DNA from: Nipponacmea schrenckii
Taxonomy: Eukaryota; Mollusca; Gastropoda; Lottiidae
Assembly (NCBI GenBank): GCA_030562195.1
Contig: CM060200.1
Span: 1,798,001 to 1,862,000 of the forward strand
Direction of reading: 5' to 3'
Length of the DNA stretch: 64,000 nucleotides
Under the pieces are notes generated by a model. The model worked only from the letters and a program-made list of their open reading frames with translations. It was not told the DNA's origin and ran no database searches. Shown here one piece after another: positions 27,701-34,674 of the stretch (position 1 is the first letter of the stretch; every line of letters begins with the position of its first letter). The position numbers and the translations under genes were made by a program.

Positions 27701-30700
27701 TGTGTAATGAATCGTTACCTGTATGTGTAATGAAACGTTACCTGTATGTGTAATGAATCGTTATCTGTATGTATAATGAAACGTTACCTGTATGTATAAT
27801 GAAACGTTACCTGTATGTATAATGAAACGTTACCTGTATTTATAATGAAACGTTACCTGTATGTGTAATGAATCGTTGCCTGTATGTGTAATGAATCGTT
27901 ACCTGTATGTGTAATGAATCGTTACCTGTATGTGTAATGAATCGTTACCTGTATGTGTAATGAAACGTTACCTGTATGTGTAATGAATCGTTATCTGTAT
28001 GTATAATGAAACGTTACCTGTATGTATAATGAAACGTTACCTGTATGTATAATGAAACGTTACCTGTATGTATAATGAAACGTTACCTGTATGTGTAATG
28101 AAAAGAATAAAGACAAATCTATATCCATAATAAGTGTTGTCTCTTAATCATGATATGGTTATTCTTCTAGGTATCTGATTCTGGAGATGCAGGTAAAGCC
28201 ACGGATCTAATCAAGAAGGTGGTGGACTTATTGGACCACGAGGAGGATGAGGCTATCAGCATGGCGACTAATCAGCTTTATTTGTTGTCGACTGGGAAAG
28301 GGGGCGTGGCAGCTTTGGGACCACATCTTCCAAAACTGATAGAATCGTTTATAGAAAAGGAAGAATCAATGCTTTTGAGTAAGTATTGAATATAGTAACT
28401 TACACCTTATGTGTTTCGAGAACCCCGTTAGTATCGAATTGCACTATTCAAATTTTCAGTAAGATGTCCATGCTTCTTGCAATTCCATTTACAGTTATAG
28501 AGAAAAAAGAATACGCGATCTCCATTAAACCATGGTCTGTAATAAACATACGTAACAATCCAATCAAATATAAATATTTAAATAATGATTCCGTTTACAT
28601 GGTATCACGCAATTTGATTGTATAATAGCGGTCGCATGCATTCTGTTTATATCCGTATAAACAAAATGGAAATATAAGCTTCACCCCTTTACTAACTATG
28701 CGTCTTTATATACATGTAGTGTACTCAAGTTGTTCAGGTCATTCCTTAAATTAAAGATGGCTCTACAATGAAAGGACACAGTGGCTTTCTGAGGAAATAT
28801 TAGGCGAGGGGACGTATCGGACTCTCTGATACTTAGTGGTAAGACACGTATCAAACACTGTGTTGGTACTCTATTATATATATTCTAATTGATGAATTAT
28901 AACACAATCTATAATATCGTCGATATCACAATTTCAGACACTATCTATGCAGTATATCCTGAGAATTGCGAGTGTCTGGAGAAACATTTTCAACCACTAT
29001 TCGATTTTGTAGACTCGGGTGAACAGTCTATTAAAAGTAACATACAAATGTTATTGACCAAAGTAGCAACTCATCAACCTCAGGTGAGTACACAGAAATA
29101 TCCATTCCTGTCTTACCCAGGTTAATAAACGAACGACTACTGAGAAAGGTGATCCAAAATAGACACGACTTTAAGAACCAAGGGATTGATTTACTCATAA
29201 CCCCCCTGAACTAAGCTAATAGATTAAATCATCTAATTTGTGTCTGAAATATAAAGCTGCAATACAACTCAAAGACGTCTTAGTAGATTTGAAATAATTG
29301 AAAACAGACACGACAAATCTTGTCATAATCTTCTAAACTTGTATTTTTTAGTAAGAATATATAAAGAGATCAAATAATCAATTAATTTCAGCTGTTCACG
29401 GAAGAAAATGTAGATAAGCTATTAGAAGTTATGTTTGAAGGAGATCCTAATTATCAGGTTTCATATTTGATGATCATTGATTCCCTGGCAAAGAAAAACA
29501 TCAAAGTCGTGGTACATACACTTGATACATTGCTGACAAATGAATTTAGTGAACATTGTTTCTACTCGCTTTGTTCAGTCCTGAGAAAAATTGCATCTAA
29601 AAGTCCAGAGGTAATTTGATTTTACTATTTGCCAAAACCCACACCGCAAATCCAAGTATGTAATATAATGTAATATAAGAACTAGCAATCTCTAGATATC
29701 TCGACTATATGTTTATGTTGCAATTTAACGTATTTATTTTTGACTGCATTTGTAATAAGCCACACAAAACCAGATTGTATCATCTTATATCTTGACTTTA
29801 ACGCCTGGAAATGAAAAAGGTATTTATTAAATTACAGAATAAGGCAGAAAAAGTAATGAATAAATTTGTGAAATTGTTGTCAGAACCAGAAAGTCAAAAC
29901 ACAATATTGGTAATAACTGAAGTCAGAAACCTTTTGGTTTCACATAAAGCATTAGTAGAGAAACACAAACCGTTATATGAAAAGATCAGAAATTCGGCTA
30001 CAGACCAAAATCTCCGGGATCTTGCTACCAGTTTAATCGATCTGTTGGAAGGAAGAACGTATGTATATGATTTTGACACCCCAAACATTCTCATTTAGGT
30101 CTGATTGCAAAAGAATATGCTGGACTGTAATATACAATGAAGAACTCTTTCATAAATTATACACATAAATAGACATTTGTTTGAAAGAAATCAAATCATG
30201 ACTGCCAATATACAATATTATGCATATTTCTCTATTTTCCAGTCTGTTAAAACTGGCTGATGATATAGAGTATCAACAAGGCGAAATAGACAACCTGGAT
30301 GTTCGTGTCACAACCAATGAGAATACAGTAAATGAAGTGAAAGTAGAGGTGGGAGAACAGAAGAAGGATATAAAAGTTATTAGAAAAGATGTTGATGACC
30401 AGGGTGTAAAACTCAATGAAGTCGGAGAGATTGTGGATGTGACAGTTAAAAAAGTCGACGAAATTGATATGAAGGTGTGGAACAACTATATTTATTTATA
30501 TCACAATAATAAGCATATTTTGAATTATTAAATATATCAAGTTATATCTATATAAATTTAGATAACACTATTCTCATACAATAATATTACTTATTATACA
30601 ACAGTTATTGTTTGACTAGGTCTTAATCGAACGGATAAAATACAATACTATTACTGATTATATAAACAACAATTTTTTGACTCAGTTAATCGAAGAAATA

Positions 30701-33700
30701 AAATAAAATCAATAATAGTAATTTGTAAGATTATTATAGTATTATCTATATCAAGCTACATTAAGTAAATGTCATACAAGGAATAAATAAATGTTCTATT
30801 AAGCTTTTGAAAAAAAAAACGTCTAGTAACCTTAGAATAAACATAAGTTTGACATTTCTTCGGTTTCAGACGTTATCACACGCTCCGTATTGGTCTCGAG
30901 ATGTATCTAAACTGCTGAATCCGAAAGACGAACATGATTGGAGGTTATTAGCAAGTCGTCTGGGTTATTCTAATGATGATATACGAGCTTGGTCTCAGCA
31001 ATCCGACCCCTGTATGGCCATGTTAAATGAATGGTACACCACCCACAAGACCAGTGAAGCTAATTACGCTATCATGAATAATCTGATTGAAATGAACAGA
31101 ACAGATGCTGCTGTTATTGTAGAGAATGCCATGAAAGCTGCTGGTAGGTGTTTAAAAGTGTTTATACAATAAATCGTTTGGGTTTAGGGTCTATTTTAAA
31201 CTCGATTTTTCTTTTTATGACAAAGCTGTATTTGTGCAGAATGCCAAGGAAGCCGATGGTAAGTGTTTATACAATAAAACTGTGGGGTTTGTGTCTATTA
31301 TATACCGGGGTTTTATCCAGCCATTACAAAGCTGTTTTTTGTATAGAATACCACAGACGCTTCTGGTGGGTTTCTATAGATTAAACTCTCTCGAATAGAA
31401 GGATAAGAAATTCGGATTGTCATTCATCTTATTGGACGATGAATGGTGTTACAACGTGGCAAACAAATAAGAAAACTAGTTTCGTTTTAAGTTTCGTGTC
31501 TCTTCTGTTACAAGATATGAGCGATATTCATTATTTTTGTTTTCTTTTTTTGAAGAACAACGGCTGAAATTGTTAAAAATATTAGAAAGTAAAGTACCCA
31601 AAAACATAGAACTTTATTTAATGTTTTCCAGAGCAAGTAGTAGAAGACGAAGATTTTGAATACGTCACTCCACCTCCGATATTTCTCAGTTATCAATGGA
31701 GCCACCAAGAAGAGGTGAAGCTTCTGAGGAAACACCTGGAGATGGCTGGGTATGATTGTTGGATGGATATCGGCCAGATGGGAGGTGGTGATAAATTATT
31801 TGAGAAGATTGATCGAGGAATTCGAGCAGCTAAAATCATAATAAGCTGTACTACAGAGAAATATGCCAAATCGCCGAATTGTAATAGAGAGGTAGGTTAC
31901 TTAAGAAGTGTGTATTTATCCCATAATTAATATCTTGTGTTATATATGGCGATATTCATAATTAAGAAGTATCCATGTATTAAATAAGTGTGTAAGTTAT
32001 TCCTTAATTTAACTTGTGTTGTAACGTTATGTTACCTATGTTTAAAGAAGTGTGTAATCTTGCTGTTATTGTCCAATTGAGTGATCTTAAATTTATGTTC
32101 CAAGTTATTAAAGAAGTGTGTTTTATCCCATAATTAACATCTTGCTGTATATATGTGCTCCATATTTCAATATGTCGTTTATATCTGATAGGTTACCCTG
32201 AATTATATATTTGAGGGGGCAGTACATAGTTCAAAGAGATCGTAAATTGATTTTCTAAACTTTTTATGTGTACCGCTAGCATCGAAATGAGCTAATCCAA
32301 TCTTCAGACTTTTAGTCACTTCTGCGGAAGGAAAATGGCGTCACTTAATTTCTTAAAATATGAATTTTATCTTAAATTAAGTTTTGCAGAATAAGGCCCC
32401 TGCTTTATCAACTTTCAGTAGAAGTTGTGTAAATTTCAGGTTAATTTATCAGCCAATCTACGGAAACCAATCATACCTCTATTACTAGAGAGCTGTCCAT
32501 GGCCACCAGAGGGCAGTATGGGTCCATTATTCAGTGAGTATCTATATATCCAGTTTTATCAGAACAGTGAAGAAGAAGAAACAAAGGACGACCGATTCTG
32601 GCCGATTCCAAAATTCCAGGAACTATTAATGCAGCTTAATATGAACGGTGTGGTACCAGATGAAAAGAAAGTCCATAAAAGTAATAATTGCTTTTTATTT
32701 ATCGTTGTCTCACGTCTTAGGATGGGGTGACCCGACGGTTTTTGGCGCTGGCACCAAGTGCGTTAGAAGCTCCAAGTTGGGATATATTTTGAATTATTTT
32801 TAGTTCTCGGTTATACAACCTTTGTCAAATATAGATAATGAAAGGGGTTGAAACCAAACGGTTAAACTACTGTAACTATCTTCCCATGACGACATTGTCA
32901 TATAAAATAAAGTCTTTTATAAGTATTCTTTGAAACGGTCTGTTTTGATATAAACATTAATCCATATATCTTGCGCTTTTAACACTTACATAATTAATAA
33001 TCTTTGAATGATTTACATATTGCCTACAGTTTATGATAATTAATCATACAATAACATTGTACTGAGTTAAAAACCCTTCTTTATTTCTTACAGTGTATAA
33101 AAACTGGTGGATGCCGTTAGTAGAGGAGATCAAGGTTGATAAATCGAAAACGTTTGGTGGTGGTAAAAACAAGAAGGCTGTTGCCAGTTCATCAGATAAG
33201 AAGGAGGTATGCTTAACACATGGATTGCTTCTTTCAACCCGCTACATATAATTAGCAGATCCGCTATGGTTCTTTGTTGAGCAATATGTAATAGTCTGGC
33301 TATACCTCAAATTGTCTTTGTTATTAAAGAAACGTGAAATTTTGGTTAACAATAACACCTTAAGAACAGAAATGCCAGACATTTTGAATGCATTAGAATT
33401 TTAAAATATTAACATACAAATATAAGATTAGCATACGAATTTAAGATTGGCTTACGAATATTAATTTCATTATTGTATTTTCAGGATGATAAATCCCCGG
33501 ATGTGTTTATCTCCTATCAGTGGGACAAACAGAAGAATATCATGCTGTTATATAAGAAATTAACAGAACTGGGCTATCATTGCTGGATGGATATTTACCA
33601 GATGGGAGGTGGAGATTCTCTGTACGATAAAATAGACCGGGGAGTACGTGGATCTAAAGTCGTCATATCCTGTGTCACGGAGAAATATTCCCTATCAGCA

Positions 33701-34312
33701 AATTGTCGTCGAGAAATCAGTTTGTGTGATTCTTTAAAACGACCAATCATACCTCTTCTATTAGAAAGTATGACATGGCCTCCCAAAGGACCAATGAGCA
33801 TGGCTTTTACAGAATTATTATACATCGATGTGCATTCAGACCCTAAAATTCAGGAATCGTGGTCTGGTTCTAAATTTGATGAACTCCTCGGTAAAATTGA
33901 AAAATATGTCCCTGAACCGGAAGCAGTGCAATCAGAAACAAAGGCTGATGGGAATGAAAAGCCAAAGGGCCAAAACCCGGGAACTGAAAAAGCAAATGAA
34001 CCGATTAAGAAAGAAAAGGCGGAACCAGTTTCTAAGACATTAGAAGAAGATCCAAAGATCACCCAAGAACAAGCTTCTTCTGCTCCGACAAAGACAAGTA
34101 GCTATTCAAAGAGTGCTACCCCGGGATCTAAGTCACAGCAACAGACAGATCAGTCTACTTTAAGACCAGGGCCTTCCCCTGAGCCTAAGGGTTCCCCGTC
34201 CCTATCACCAGCCCATACCGGGGCTCACAACAATCCCAGACATGTTCGTCCAACTAGCGCTGCATCCAAAACTTCTAAAAAAAAGTCCTCAAAAGCATGC
34301 AACATTGTCTAA
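6741..34312 (+). CDS. Multidomain helical-repeat / Death / TIR-TIR protein, 23 coding exons (whole gene span)
   Basis: Joining 23 exons gives a 4539-nt CDS (1512 residues plus stop). All introns are GT-AG and every junction keeps frame. Domains in order: six helical modules of about 84-139 residues (1-599); a Melted/VEPH1-like ARM/HEAT region (600-863); a heptad-rich coiled coil (864-941); a Death domain (942-1032); TIR1 (about 1049-1180); a basic linker (1200-1237); TIR2 (about 1243-1370); and a charged, Pro/Ser-rich tail ending KKKSSKACNIV. There is no signal peptide or membrane span, so it is probably cytosolic, perhaps membrane-tethered by prenylation. TIR domains act as adaptors or NAD+-cleaving enzymes; both here keep the SxNCxRE glutamate. 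By analogy with SARM1 the helical part may restrain the TIRs and the Death domain may oligomerise them. Multidomain cytosolic TIR proteins are known in molluscs; the exact family name was not checked. Confidence 0.85.
6866..6960. repeat. GAAT/GAAC tetranucleotide microsatellite in intron 1
   Basis: Runs of (GAAT)n at 6866-6885 and 6935-6958 with GAAC/GAAAA interruptions. The minus-strand open frame through it is a simple-repeat artefact. The rest of intron 1 (to 8043) shows no gene. Confidence 0.85.
8044..8290 (+). CDS. TIR gene exon 2 (module 1, first half)
   Basis: Acceptor cttcttttcag and donor GTAAGT. It encodes residues 4-85, alpha-helical and acidic, starting DDILDILRNYNIQD. It ends in phase 2, so exon 3 supplies the last base of an Asp codon. 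Confidence 0.85.
9171..9330 (+). CDS. TIR gene exon 3 (module 1, second half)
   Basis: Acceptor attttaacag, donor GTAACT. Residues 86-139, with DDGAREGYTEEDMNKFHDIL and a Trp/Tyr-rich end. It ends in phase 0, like every second exon of the later modules. Confidence 0.85.
9361..9635. repeat. 49-bp minisatellite in intron 3, about 6 copies
   Basis: Units start TCTATTGTTCTGTGACCTAG and continue ACCAGTGCCTTTATTGAGAC before a TCGTC. They sit almost directly behind the exon 3 donor. Confidence 0.9.
10783..10808 (+). repeat. Fragment related to the 34.6-kb hairpin element
   Basis: AATACTGCGTCTTAGACTGG followed by CCATAG is nearly the same as the left arm at 34600-34625, preceded in both cases by an ATTAAA-containing string. 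No matching right arm was found here, so it is a truncated or decayed copy. Confidence 0.55.
11128..11270 (+). CDS. TIR gene exon 4 (module 2, first half)
   Basis: Acceptor tttatttacag, donor GTAAGT. Residues 140-186, lysine-rich helical sequence (LLKSLKKVYYYKGESD). Begins in phase 0 and ends in phase 2. Confidence 0.85.
11318..11508 (+). mobile_element. SINE copy in intron 4, 5'-truncated
   Basis: Retains GTCTGGTCGTTCAGATGGG, ACAATAAACGGAGGCCCC, GTGCTACAGGCTGTGCAGA, GCCACTGTCCTTGCAAAATT and the terminal GTAAAACTCCATTTATTT. The tRNA-like head is missing. Confidence 0.85.
11953..12275 (+). mobile_element. SINE copy in intron 4, near full length
   Basis: Begins at the B box (GGTTCAATCCCGG) and continues through the whole family body to GGACGTAAAACTCCATTCA and an (ATTTC)n tail. 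It has the same orientation as the gene. The open frame 11979-12218 reads the element and is not a gene. Confidence 0.9.
12286..12492. repeat. (CATT)n microsatellite just behind the SINE tail
   Basis: Interrupted CATTCATT/CGTTCATT runs lie about 10-30 bp behind the SINE tail and reach to within about 20 bp of the exon 5 acceptor. Probably seeded by the SINE tail. Confidence 0.85.
12510..12660 (+). CDS. TIR gene exon 5 (module 2, second half)
   Basis: Acceptor ctttatttccag, donor GTAAGT. Residues 187-237, hydrophobic helices rich in Phe/Tyr (EEYLDLFMFYQTAF). Starts with one base completing a Thr codon, ends in phase 0. Confidence 0.85.
13440..13463 (+). mobile_element. SINE 3' tip fragment
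   Basis: GAACGTAAAACTCCATTTGT matches the extreme 3' end of the SINE family. Too short to say more. Confidence 0.45.
13490..13975. repeat. Degenerate 18-20 bp minisatellite in intron 5
   Basis: About 24 imperfect copies of AGAGCTATATATTTGACT with many indels, ending about 30 bp before the exon 6 acceptor. Confidence 0.85.
14004..14140 (+). CDS. TIR gene exon 6 (module 3, first half)
   Basis: Acceptor tatattgtag, donor GTAAGT. Residues 238-282, with NLYRRYLKDVEEVLCDEK. Phase 0 start, phase 2 end. Confidence 0.85.
14360..14510 (+). CDS. TIR gene exon 7 (module 3, second half)
   Basis: Acceptor tttcgttatag, donor GTAAGT. Residues 283-333, with VFSAVYMEVMEFLQVLANKK. Ends in phase 0 at LKG. Exons 6 and 7 are separated by a short intron of 219 bp containing a run of 13 C. 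Confidence 0.8.
14511..16328. other. Intron 7, left part: no gene seen
   Basis: AT-rich intronic sequence. Open frames at 14920-15249 (minus) and 15116-15334 (plus) overlap each other, have no domain and are probably chance. Confidence 0.5.
16365..16735. repeat. 46-bp minisatellite in intron 7, about 8 copies
   Basis: Unit contains CAATCTATTCCAAGTCTATC, GATTATATCATTT and GTACCAAAATGTA. Three overlapping plus-strand open frames (up to 149 codons) are read through the array and are not genes. Confidence 0.9.
17815..17998. repeat. 45-bp repeat in intron 7, 4 copies
   Basis: Units contain CTGCCCTTGTACTGATTTGC followed by TAGCCTAGTTGGACACAGA. The 87-codon minus-strand frame reads this array (PTRLANQYKGR repeated). 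Confidence 0.85.
18838..18971 (+). CDS. TIR gene exon 8 (module 4, first half)
   Basis: Acceptor cacttttcag, donor GTAAGT. Residues 334-377, with MAPKFAEFLENLTDHNYCDV. Phase 0 start, phase 2 end, as in the other module-first exons. Confidence 0.8.
19932..20880. repeat. 36-bp minisatellite in intron 8, about 26 copies
   Basis: Unit AACAATGTTAGAAGATAAGA followed by CCCTAGGATATCCTAG. The core is nearly uniform and the edges degenerate. The unit contains the near-palindrome CTAGGATATCCTAG. Confidence 0.95.
21325..22320. repeat. 40-bp minisatellite in intron 8, about 24 copies
   Basis: Unit GAAGTTTGTAATAGCTTGAC followed by ATTGTGAAGATGTATAAGAT. Because 40 is not a multiple of three, all three minus-strand frames stay open and spell the same 40-residue period, which explains long but meaningless open frames of 126-238 codons. 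Confidence 0.95.
22321..24758. other. Intron 8, right part: no exon supported
   Basis: Contains a short coding-like stretch on the minus strand (22340-22465, see findings) and a common AT-rich repeat end (TACTTTATTTATATAGCCC near 22863). Nothing else is recognisable. Confidence 0.45.
24759..24876 (+). CDS. TIR gene exon 9 (module 4, second half)
   Basis: Acceptor with a long T-tract (tattattattttag), donor GTAAGT. Residues 378-417, with HCDLWIRIIKAALPIQG. The shortest second exon (118 nt). Confidence 0.85.
25198..25331 (+). CDS. TIR gene exon 10 (module 5, first half)
   Basis: Acceptor ctttgtttcag, donor GTAAAT. Residues 418-461, with RQQEAKEVFAALTKIDVT. Phase 0 to phase 2. Confidence 0.85.
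25698..25830 (+). CDS. TIR gene exon 11 (module 5, second half)
   Basis: Acceptor tgtattcacag, donor GTATGT. Residues 462-506, acidic helices VIPELLEELSDFCLTVLEEQ. Ends in phase 0. Confidence 0.85.
26147..26274 (+). CDS. TIR gene exon 12 (module 6, first half)
   Basis: Acceptor ttttttttcttcag, donor GTAATT. Residues 507-548, with SIVMKSLRRVTSLLRVDHEF. Ends in phase 2 (AC). Confidence 0.8.
27029..27179 (+). CDS. TIR gene exon 13 (module 6, second half)
   Basis: Acceptor gtctattccag, donor GTAAGT. Residues 549-599, with DPEDFDVLIDLCDAAVSGEF. At 151 nt it matches exons 5 and 7 exactly in length. Ends in phase 0. Confidence 0.85.
27668..28108. repeat. 23-bp minisatellite in intron 13, about 19 copies
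   Basis: Unit ACCTGTATGTGTAATGAATC followed by GTT, with a second variant (GTATAATGAAAC). The order of variants repeats in blocks, suggesting higher-order duplication of several units. Confidence 0.95.
28171..28378 (+). CDS. TIR gene exon 14 (ARM/HEAT region begins)
   Basis: Acceptor tattcttctag, donor GTAAGT. Residues 600-668. The run ISMATNQLYLLSTGKGG and LGPHLPKLIESFIEKEESML has the helix-turn-helix spacing of ARM/HEAT repeats and resembles the N-terminal armadillo-like part of Melted/VEPH1, judged from memory. Ends in phase 1, breaking the 0/2 pattern of the upstream modules. Confidence 0.85.
28938..29083 (+). CDS. TIR gene exon 15 (ARM/HEAT region)
   Basis: Acceptor cacaatttcag, donor GTGAGT. 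Residues 669-717, with CLEKHFQPLFDFVDSGEQSI and IQMLLTKVATHQPQ, continuing the repeat helices. Ends in phase 0. Confidence 0.85.
29392..29610 (+). CDS. TIR gene exon 16 (ARM/HEAT region)
   Basis: Acceptor attaatttcag, donor GTAATT. Residues 718-790, with KLLEVMFEGDPNYQVSYLM and VVVHTLDTLLTNEF. Two further helical pairs; 73 codons, phase 0 on both sides. Confidence 0.85.
29838..30058 (+). CDS. TIR gene exon 17 (end of ARM/HEAT region)
   Basis: Acceptor aaattacag, donor GTATGT. Residues 791-863, with KVMNKFVKLLSEPESQNTI and LRDLATSLIDLLEGR. Phase 0 start, phase 2 end. Confidence 0.85.
30243..30474 (+). CDS. TIR gene exon 18 (coiled coil)
   Basis: Acceptor ctattttccag, donor GTGTGG, somewhat weak. 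Residues 864-941 repeat a V/I-x-x-V/x-x-V-x-x hydrophobic spacing with Asp, Glu and Lys between (VEVGEQKKDIKVIRKDVDD), a long dimerising or trimerising coil ahead of the Death domain. The spurious continuation beyond the donor reaches a stop at 30531. Confidence 0.8.
30870..31143 (+). CDS. TIR gene exon 19 (Death domain)
   Basis: Acceptor cttcggtttcag, donor GTAGGT. Residues 942-1032. The pattern DWRLLASRLGYSNDDIRAW, then LNEWYTTH, then LIEMNRTDAAVIVENAMKAA fits a Death domain (six helices; the W...LA..LG...I..W core). It would mediate homotypic assembly. The donor lies at the start of a triplicated segment (see 31120-31385). Confidence 0.85.
31120..31385 (+). repeat. Threefold tandem duplication of the exon 19 end and its donor
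   Basis: Three copies of about 110 bp each start with AGAATGCCA-like exon sequence, a GCT/GCC-rich codon run, a GGTRGGTGTTT or GGTAAGTGTTT donor and a GTTTATACAATAAA-like intron start. Copy 1 is the true exon end; copies 2 (about 31239) and 3 (about 31347) lie in the intron. Confidence 0.8.
31632..31891 (+). CDS. TIR gene exon 20 (TIR1, first part)
   Basis: Acceptor atgttttccag, donor GTAGGT. Residues 1033-1119: acidic lead, then IFLSYQWSHQEEVKLL (box 1), WMDIGQMGGGDKLFEKID (BB-loop region), IIISCTTEKY, and SPNCNRE as the last codons. Glu1119, the residue equivalent to the NADase Glu, is the very last codon of the exon. Confidence 0.9.
32440..32680 (+). CDS. TIR gene exon 21 (TIR1, second part)
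   Basis: Acceptor aatttcag, donor GTAATA. Residues 1120-1199: VNLSANLRKPIIPLLLES (the strand after the catalytic helix), WPPEGSMGPLFSEYLYI, then an acidic EEEETKDD stretch and the closing helix. Ends in phase 1. Confidence 0.85.
33094..33206 (+). CDS. TIR gene exon 22 (inter-TIR linker)
   Basis: Acceptor tttcttacag, donor GTATGC. Residues 1200-1237: NWWMPLVEEI closes TIR1, followed by a flexible basic KTFGGGKNKKAVASSS linker. Phase 0 at the end. Confidence 0.8.
33485..34312 (+). CDS. TIR gene exon 23 (TIR2 and C-terminal tail)
   Basis: Acceptor attgtattttcag; the exon runs to TAA at 34310-34312. Residues 1238-1512. TIR2 has VFISYQWDKQKN, WMDIYQMGGGDSLYDKID, VVISCVTEKY, SANCRREI with Glu1314, and RPIIPLLLESMTWPPKGPM. 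The tail from about residue 1385 is low-complexity (Lys, Glu, Pro, Ser, Thr). It ends TSKKKSSKACNIV: a polybasic patch and a CaaX-like motif. Unlike TIR1, TIR2 has no internal intron. Confidence 0.9.
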   Translation, partial: DDKSPDVFISYQWDKQKNIMLLYKKLTELGYHCWMDIYQMGGGDSLYDKIDRGVRGSKVVISCVTEKYSLSANCRREISLCDSLKRPIIPLLLESMTWPPKGPMSMAFTELLYIDVHSDPKIQESWSGSKFDELLGKIEKYVPEPEAVQSETKADGNEKPKGQNPGTEKANEPIKKEKAEPVSKTLEEDPKITQEQASSAPTKTSSYSKSATPGSKSQQQTDQSTLRPGPSPEPKGSPSLSPAHTGAHNNPRHVRPTSAASKTSKKKSSKACNIV

Positions 34313-34599
34313 AGGGGTAAAGTATTCGACTTTATCTCCTATTAAGCGATTCCTTAAAATTGTGGCCTATATCTGCCCCCCCCCCCTCCTTCTTGATCCA
34401 CTCCTGCGCTCCTGCGCCATCCCCATCAGCTATTGTCTAAGTTATCAACCATTGTTCCTCTGAATGCATAAAACAACTTCATCGCAAGTGTTGATCAAAT
34501 AGTATTATGAGTTAGGTGTATCCGGAAGCCAACTGTGTAACTTAAAATATTATTTTTGTATTTTAAAGAGCACCTTAATGTATTCCTTGCTATTAAAGT

Positions 34600-34674
34600 G
34601 ATACTGCGTCTTAGAATTGCCAAAAAGTTAACAAAACATTTTTAAATTGTATGTTTATTCTAAGACGCAGTATC
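34600..34674. repeat. Hairpin / MITE-like element with 18-bp perfect inverted repeats
   Basis: GATACTGCGTCTTAGAAT at 34600-34617 is the exact reverse complement of 34657-34674, with a 39-bp AT-rich loop. A related left arm occurs at 10783. It may lie in the 3' UTR of the TIR gene. Confidence 0.75.
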
